Source: Prosthecobacter sp. (GTDB taxonomy: Bacteria; Verrucomicrobiota; Verrucomicrobiia; Verrucomicrobiales; Verrucomicrobiaceae). Taken from it: a stretch of DNA of 64,000 nucleotides. Of the stretch, positions 59,782 through 64,000 are shown piece by piece. The first letter of the stretch is position 1; each line of letters opens with the position of its first letter. Under the pieces are notes generated by a model. It was not told the DNA's origin. It saw only the letters and a list, made by a program, of their open reading frames with translations, and ran no database searches. Made by a program: the position numbers and the translations under genes. The DNA lies in contig NZ_JACSRD010000198.1 of NCBI RefSeq assembly GCF_014879935.1, forward strand, positions 1 through 64,000. The letters are read 5' to 3'.

Positions 59782-59979
59782 TCAGCCAAAAACACCGGCG
59801 GCTCCCAGCCCATATGCGTTTCCAGTGATCTCGCCACCGTCCTCGTCGAAGTAGATTCGCATCGGCCGGCAACAGACTTCGCAGTCGTAGTCCACATCGC
59901 ATGGCACCTCTTGTGCCGCGGGCGCTGGGACGTCGAACTCTTCAAAACAGCTTGGACATGTCACGGATACAGCATGCAT
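59782..59979 (-). CDS. CPXCG-type cysteine-rich zinc protein
   Basis: 65 residues from the ATG at 59979. A Zn-binding pair C-P-S-C near the start and the strongly conserved D-C-E-V-C-C-R-P-[MI] block later identify the CPXCG family; here the first motif is C-P-S-C-F-E-E, with Phe where the name-giving Gly usually is. Ends with a flexible G-N-A-Y-G-L-G-A-A-G tail. Role unknown; found mainly in proteobacteria and related Gram-negatives. Confidence 0.85.
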   Translation of the reverse strand: MHAVSVTCPSCFEEFDVPAPAAQEVPCDVDYDCEVCCRPMRIYFDEDGGEITGNAYGLGAAGVFG

Positions 59980-60051
59980 CCGCCTCAGAACGCATCTCGC
60001 TCGTCCGTCAGATGTATGATTTTTCACCAGCCTTCATCATGCGGGCAGCCT

Positions 60052-62751
60052 TTATTTCAAACTCGCGAGAAAGGCGATCAAATCCGCCGCCTCCTGCTCC
60101 GTCATCGCTTGCAGCAAGCCTTCCGGCATGAGTGAGGCAGGCAGCACTTTCTGGCTGCGGATCTGGTCCCGCGCAAAAGTCTGCGGCTGGCCCGTGGGTA
60201 TCTTCAAGGTGACGGCGGCGTCACCTGGATTCACCACAAAGCCTGTTTGAGCTCCACCGTCCTTCAGGGTGAGCATCCACGTTTCGTAGCCCTTTGAGAT
60301 GACTTTGGAAGGCTGGTGGATGCTTTCGAGAATCTGTTCGCGGCTCAGGCGTGATCCGACCTTGCTCAAATCCGGCCCAAAATCGCGACCGCTGCCATTG
60401 ATGATGTGGCAGGCAAGGCACGCGGCCATTTTCCCGGTCATGCTGACGAGTTCGGAGCCACGCTTCGCATCGCCCTTCGCGGCGAGCAGCTTCTTCGCAT
60501 CGAGATTCATGCCGAGCGTCTTCACGCGCTGGTCGTGGGGCAGGAAACCCTCGAAATAGCATGCGATCTCGGGATTCGCATGTTTCGCCAGCGTCGGATC
60601 GAAGGTCTCCCCGGCACGATGGAACGCATTGGCTGCAAGCAAGGCGTCGGAGGGAGATTCGACTTTTTCCGGGCCCTCGGTCTCCTGGCCTGCCGCGATC
60701 CAATCCCACAGCAGCCGGAAGCCGTCGGGATCGACTTCGCGGGCACCGATCATGGGCATGTGGCCGGTTCCGCTCCGGGCGATGCGGGCCAGCAGCACGC
60801 TTTGATGCGGCTTTCCAGGAGCGATGATGCGGGCGTCCGTCAACGACAGGTCACCGCGCACCGGCTTTTCGTCGAGCAGCATGGCCTCTGTCGTGGGGAG
60901 ATCGGCGTTCACCATCAATTGCACGCTGCCGCCGCCGTGCCGGCGATGGCAGTGGGCGCAGTTCGCGTGGAGCCAGGAACGTGCACGGTCCTCCAGGGAG
61001 GCCCTTTCATCGTGGCTGGCGACGAGGCGTGTTTTCAGACGCTCGAAGAACGGGCCGTCAAAGATCGCAGCTTCCTCCGTCTTGCTTCCACCGATGCTGG
61101 CGAGTTGATCCGGCTGGAAGCCGATCGTGAAGCCGCTCCAGTTCGTGTGGCAACGGGCACATTCCGCGCGGCCGTGGATGCGCCAGGGCTGTTTTTCAAT
61201 GGTGAACTCCTCGCCATCGGCACCGACGAGCTGCGCCTCTGTTCCTGTGTCGTTCCAGCGATATGAGTAGCCATTCCACGTCTCGCCATCGAAATGCAGC
61301 ACCTGCGTTTCGATGCGTTTCTGTTTCAAACTGATCGTTCGTGCCAGCACGGCATCCACCGGCCATTCCACCTTGTAGTTGGGCTTCGCGGGATTGCCGC
61401 TCGTCGTGGTTTTGATCTTCTGGCCTTCCGGCAGGGCCACAAACCGTTCTGCACTGGCTCCGTCCTGCCACAGCGGCTCGGTGATTGAAAATGGCAGAAC
61501 GCCTGCCGCCGCTGTTTGCGATGCTGTGTCGGTGAACAGGCCGGTTTCGCTGAGTTTGCGCGGAAACTCGCTCGGTTTGCCGACAGCGGGATTCCGGGCG
61601 AGTCGATAGACACGCGTGTCCTTTTCCCAGTTCATCCAATACAACTCACCATCCCCGCTCTGCCCGAAACTGACAATCTTGTGCGGCGTGTCGGCGATTT
61701 CCTCGCGTCGTGTGACTTGCTTGCCATCGTGCCACAGCGCCCAGATCTTGCCCGTTTCATAGTCGCCGTAGATGTAGGCATCGCGCAGTTCGGGAAAGCG
61801 GCTGCCGTGGTAAACGTAACCGCCCGTGATGCTCGCAGCCTCGGTGTGCGGATGTGCCGCGACGGGCGGGATGATGTCGCCAGGCCCTTTCAGTTCCGGC
61901 ATGATCGGCTGGCTGGCCTCCATCGTACTCCACCCATGATTGCCTCCCTTCGGCACGAGGTGAATCATCTCCCACAGCTCCCAGCCGACGTCGCCGCACC
62001 AGAGCCGGCCTTTGGGATCAAAACTGATCTTCCACGGATTGCGAAAGCCGAAGGCGTAGATCTCCGGGCGTGCGTTGGGCGTCGCGAGAAACGGATTGTC
62101 CTTCGGGATGGCATACGCCTTGCCGTTTTCCTCGTGATCCACGTCGATGCGCAGGATGGAGGAAAGAAAGTCGCTCAAATCCTGCCCGGTCTTCAGCGAA
62201 TCAGGCGGCGAAGGTGCGGTCGCATCGCCCGTGGTGCAGTAAAGCATGCCATCTGGGCCAAATTGCAGATGTGCGCCATTGTGACCGCCGCTCAACCAGG
62301 TGAGCAGCACCGTCTCCGACTTCGGATCGAGCACCGGTGGGTCCTGCTGCGTTAGTTTGAAGCGCGAGAGCTTGCTGCCATCCGGATTCTTGTCGCCCTC
62401 GACGTAGGTGATGAAGACGAAGCCGTTCTCACGCCACTGCGGATGAAACGCGATGCCATAGCCGTAGCTGAGCGCCGGATGATCCGGCTTGAGGTCAATC
62501 AACAGGTCCTTCTTTGTGGTGTCGGGCGAGTCTTTGAAGGTCCAGATCTTGCCGTTCTTCTCGACCGCCGCGAATCGGCCGGCTCCGGGCACCATCTGCA
62601 TCTCCAGGCCGTCATTCAGCGCGATCTGTGTGAACACCTGCTCGGGCACATAGGGCTTGGGAGCCTCCGGTGATCCCTGAATGTGCGAGGTGGTCCATTG
62701 AGCCTGCGCGGCCAGGGAGAGTGCGGTGAGGTATGCAAAAACGCGGAGCAT
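60052..62751 (-). CDS. Glucose/sorbosone dehydrogenase-type propeller fused to c-type cytochrome domains
   Basis: 899 residues. Signal peptide (1-17). Residues about 35-400 form a PQQ-dependent sugar dehydrogenase-like (GSDH) propeller: G-L-E-M-Q-M-V-P-G, G-G-H-N-G-A-H-L-Q-F-G-P-D-G, and G-F-R-N-P-W-K-I-S-F-D. The C-terminal half contains three C-x-x-C-H heme c sites (C-A-R-C-H, C-A-H-C-H, C-L-A-C-H). The last lies in a PVC-type heme-binding domain with D-F-G-P-D-L-S. Such fusions are characteristic of the PVC group and are thought to oxidise carbohydrates in the periplasm and pass electrons to the hemes. A leaderless-type promoter lies upstream. Confidence 0.9.
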   Translation of the reverse strand: MLRVFAYLTALSLAAQAQWTTSHIQGSPEAPKPYVPEQVFTQIALNDGLEMQMVPGAGRFAAVEKNGKIWTFKDSPDTTKKDLLIDLKPDHPALSYGYGIAFHPQWRENGFVFITYVEGDKNPDGSKLSRFKLTQQDPPVLDPKSETVLLTWLSGGHNGAHLQFGPDGMLYCTTGDATAPSPPDSLKTGQDLSDFLSSILRIDVDHEENGKAYAIPKDNPFLATPNARPEIYAFGFRNPWKISFDPKGRLWCGDVGWELWEMIHLVPKGGNHGWSTMEASQPIMPELKGPGDIIPPVAAHPHTEAASITGGYVYHGSRFPELRDAYIYGDYETGKIWALWHDGKQVTRREEIADTPHKIVSFGQSGDGELYWMNWEKDTRVYRLARNPAVGKPSEFPRKLSETGLFTDTASQTAAAGVLPFSITEPLWQDGASAERFVALPEGQKIKTTTSGNPAKPNYKVEWPVDAVLARTISLKQKRIETQVLHFDGETWNGYSYRWNDTGTEAQLVGADGEEFTIEKQPWRIHGRAECARCHTNWSGFTIGFQPDQLASIGGSKTEEAAIFDGPFFERLKTRLVASHDERASLEDRARSWLHANCAHCHRRHGGGSVQLMVNADLPTTEAMLLDEKPVRGDLSLTDARIIAPGKPHQSVLLARIARSGTGHMPMIGAREVDPDGFRLLWDWIAAGQETEGPEKVESPSDALLAANAFHRAGETFDPTLAKHANPEIACYFEGFLPHDQRVKTLGMNLDAKKLLAAKGDAKRGSELVSMTGKMAACLACHIINGSGRDFGPDLSKVGSRLSREQILESIHQPSKVISKGYETWMLTLKDGGAQTGFVVNPGDAAVTLKIPTGQPQTFARDQIRSQKVLPASLMPEGLLQAMTEQEAADLIAFLASLK

Positions 62752-62756
62752 GCGGC

Positions 62757-62786
62757 ATCATGGAATGAGCGGCCGCAGTTCGCCAA
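62757..62786 (-). promoter_or_regulatory. Putative leaderless promoter of dehydrogenase-cytochrome gene
   Basis: Minus strand: TTGGCG (62786-62781), an 18-nt spacer and CATGAT (62762-62757), five nucleotides before the ATG at 62751. Confidence 0.45.
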
Positions 62787-62802
62787 GCCTGAAAATCCAG
62801 GA

Positions 62803-62832
62803 TTGTGCCGATGATGGAAATTCGGGTATGAC
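62803..62832 (+). promoter_or_regulatory. Putative leaderless promoter of divergent secreted-protein gene
   Basis: TTGTGC (62803-62808), an 18-nt spacer and TATGAC (62827-62832), seven nucleotides before the ATG at 62840. It is placed back to back with the promoter of the cytochrome gene. Confidence 0.45.
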
Positions 62833-62839
62833 TTCGATC

Positions 62840-63718
62840 ATGAAGCTCCTGCATTCCTTTGCTTTCTGTGTGCCCCTGGCCTGCGCGAGTGTCCTGTTCG
62901 CGGCAGACAGCACCCAGCGACCGATGGTTCTCAGCAAAACGCAGCTACTGCGTTTCAACACCGTCATTCGCGAGAACCGTGAGATCCGCGTGGAGAACGG
63001 CCGCTCGAAGCAGGTGAATGCCAAAGAGACCGCCGATGTGACCACCCGCTATGTGCAGCGACTCAATCTTCTCCGGCGTGTCGCGGGCGCAGGAGCGGAG
63101 GAAGTGCGAGTCAGCGAGTTCATGGGCGAGCTGTCGCATTTTAGAGCCAGGCCCGGGCAGAATCCGCCGCCGAATGAGCAGCCGTCCACACTCATGGGCA
63201 GAACCTTGCGTGTGCGAAAGAACAACGCGGGCTGGGTGTACGAGATCGCCGAAGGCAAGCCGACACCGGAGGAACGGCAGACGCTCGACCACCTCGCCTT
63301 CACTGCGGGCCTTCTCGACCTGCTTTCAGTCTGCATCGGCAACGAGCCGCGGAAACTGGGGGAGACCTGGAGGGCGGACATTCCCTCTCCTCGCGGCAAG
63401 GCGGCCGGACAGGCGGTGCTGAAAGAGGTTTCCTGTGTCTTTGCGAAGCTCGATGCCCAGCCCGACGCCAGCCTTGCCACCATCGTGATCTCCGGCGTCC
63501 TCAGCCTGGAGCGCCCGATGGGCTACAATTCGCATGTGGAAATCACCTTCGACGCCACGCTCGTCCGCCGGCTCTCCGACATGCTCGACGTGGATATGAA
63601 GATCAAGGGCACCTACGTGCTGAAGGGAGAGGCAAACATCGCCGGCGTGGGCAAAACCGAGCTCGACTTCAATTATCCCTACACCCTCACCCGCACCCTG
63701 AAGATCGAAGACAAATAG
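62840..63718 (+). CDS. Secreted protein of unknown function
   Basis: 292 residues from the ATG at 62840, which opens a signal peptide (about 1-22) ending L-F-A-A-D; an ATG at 62828 is four codons upstream. The mature protein is mixed alpha/beta with no Cys-x-x-Cys-His. Clear features: an R-E-N-R-E-I-R-V-E-N-G-R-S motif early, T-R-Y-V-Q-R-L-N-L-L-R-R, and a beta-rich second half with V-I-S-G-V-L-S-L-E-R-P-M-G and a final Y-T-L-T-R-T-L-K-I-E. I cannot name the family. Divergent from the dehydrogenase-cytochrome with 88 nt between starts. Confidence 0.65.
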   Translation: MKLLHSFAFCVPLACASVLFAADSTQRPMVLSKTQLLRFNTVIRENREIRVENGRSKQVNAKETADVTTRYVQRLNLLRRVAGAGAEEVRVSEFMGELSHFRARPGQNPPPNEQPSTLMGRTLRVRKNNAGWVYEIAEGKPTPEERQTLDHLAFTAGLLDLLSVCIGNEPRKLGETWRADIPSPRGKAAGQAVLKEVSCVFAKLDAQPDASLATIVISGVLSLERPMGYNSHVEITFDATLVRRLSDMLDVDMKIKGTYVLKGEANIAGVGKTELDFNYPYTLTRTLKIEDK

Positions 63719-63734
63719 CCGCCGCCCGCGCAAA

Positions 63735-63766
63735 AATTCGTCATTCCACATTCGACATTCGCCATT
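63735..63766. repeat. Heptanucleotide tandem repeat
   Basis: ATTCGTC, ATTCCAC, ATTCGAC, ATTCGCC, then ATTC: 4.6 units with a period of 7. The GAATGAC unit in the element at 42440-42524 is its complement. Sits between the unknown secreted gene and the isomerase/epimerase gene. Confidence 0.75.
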
Positions 63767-63808
63767 CTTTCTCCTTCTTCCCGCCCTCCATTCAACCTGA
63801 CACACACC

Positions 63809-64000
63809 ATGCCACGCCCCGTCACTCTCTTCACCGGCCAGTGGGCCGATCTTTCCTGCGACACCATGATCCAGAAGGCCAAGTCCTTCGGTTACGACGG
63901 CGTCGAGCTCGCCTGCTGGGGCGACCACTTCGAAGTGGACAAGGCCGACCAGGCTTACTGCGATGCCAAACGTGCGAAGCTGAAGGCCGCTGGCATGCAG
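63809..64000 (+). CDS. Sugar phosphate isomerase/epimerase-type TIM-barrel protein, 3' truncated by window edge
   Basis: 64 codons from the ATG at 63809 are in the window; the frame runs off the right edge. The opening [12 protein letters not shown], followed by [20 protein letters not shown], is typical of the xylose-isomerase-like (AP endonuclease 2) TIM-barrel family, with the first beta-alpha unit and the Glu/His of the metal site beginning to show. There is no signal peptide. Complete identification needs the rest of the gene. Confidence 0.8.
   Translation, partial: MPRPVTLFTGQWADLSCDTMIQKAKSFGYDGVELACWGDHFEVDKADQAYCDAKRAKLKAAGMQ

Overview
The window looks like chromosomal DNA of a GC-rich Gram-negative bacterium of the Planctomycetes-Verrucomicrobia-Chlamydiae group, most likely a verrucomicrobium of the Verrucomicrobiaceae/Prosthecobacter type. 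This is inferred from the gene families present: a DUF1549/DUF1553 plus DUF1501 pair, a DUF1080 protein, a GSDH-cytochrome fusion, a PEP-CTERM protein, SHD1-type domains, an ECF sigma factor next to a Ser/Thr kinase, very long SdrD-type surface proteins, and many palindromic and heptameric intergenic repeats. No rRNA, tRNA, CRISPR array, insertion sequence or prophage was recognised.

Layout. 1-13.3 kb: a giant SdrD-B/putative-Ig surface protein truncated at the left edge, an L,D-transpeptidase lipoprotein and a secreted beta-repeat protein. 13.3-13.9 kb: a gene-free patch of nested inverted repeats. 13.9-24.8 kb: a 1558-aa membrane-anchored Gln/Ala-rich coiled-coil protein, a P-loop ATPase, a cupin, an acidic protein, scpB and pheA. 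24.8-28.6 kb: a YdcF-type protein, a second L,D-transpeptidase, and the xseB-dxs operon. 28.8-38 kb: a PEP-CTERM protein, DUF1501 and DUF1549/1553, a serine carboxypeptidase, an SHD1-esterase and an M23 peptidase. 37.8-41 kb: a kinase with an ECF sigma factor, then folD and a small ribbon-helix-helix operon. 41.2-45.8 kb: DUF1080, an NHL propeller, and an EF-hand/redoxin/cytochrome/copper-monooxygenase-like fusion. 45.9-49.2 kb: a duplicated five-gene operon of lipoproteins and membrane coiled-coil proteins. 49.3-56 kb: a ParA-like ATPase, a partner protein, a large kinase, a low-molecular-weight phosphatase and an RpiB-GlyA fusion. 56-64 kb: a CvfB-like protein, a PQQ-type propeller, tsaD, two tiny lipoproteins, a CPXCG protein, a dehydrogenase-cytochrome, an unknown secreted protein and the start of a TIM-barrel isomerase/epimerase.

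Themes. Much of the coding capacity is envelope-directed: signal peptides, lipoboxes, peptidoglycan enzymes, coiled coils and c-type heme motifs. Housekeeping genes (scpB, pheA, xseB, dxs, folD, tsaD, rpiB-glyA) are interspersed. Few starts show a Shine-Dalgarno sequence. At least eight genes carry a -10-like box ending only 5-8 nt before the start codon, suggesting leaderless mRNAs. Mobile palindromic repeats have entered coding sequence at least twice: in the activation loop of a kinase and in the signal peptide of an unknown secreted protein. The least described candidate system is the coiled-coil/lipoprotein operon at 45.9-49.2 kb.
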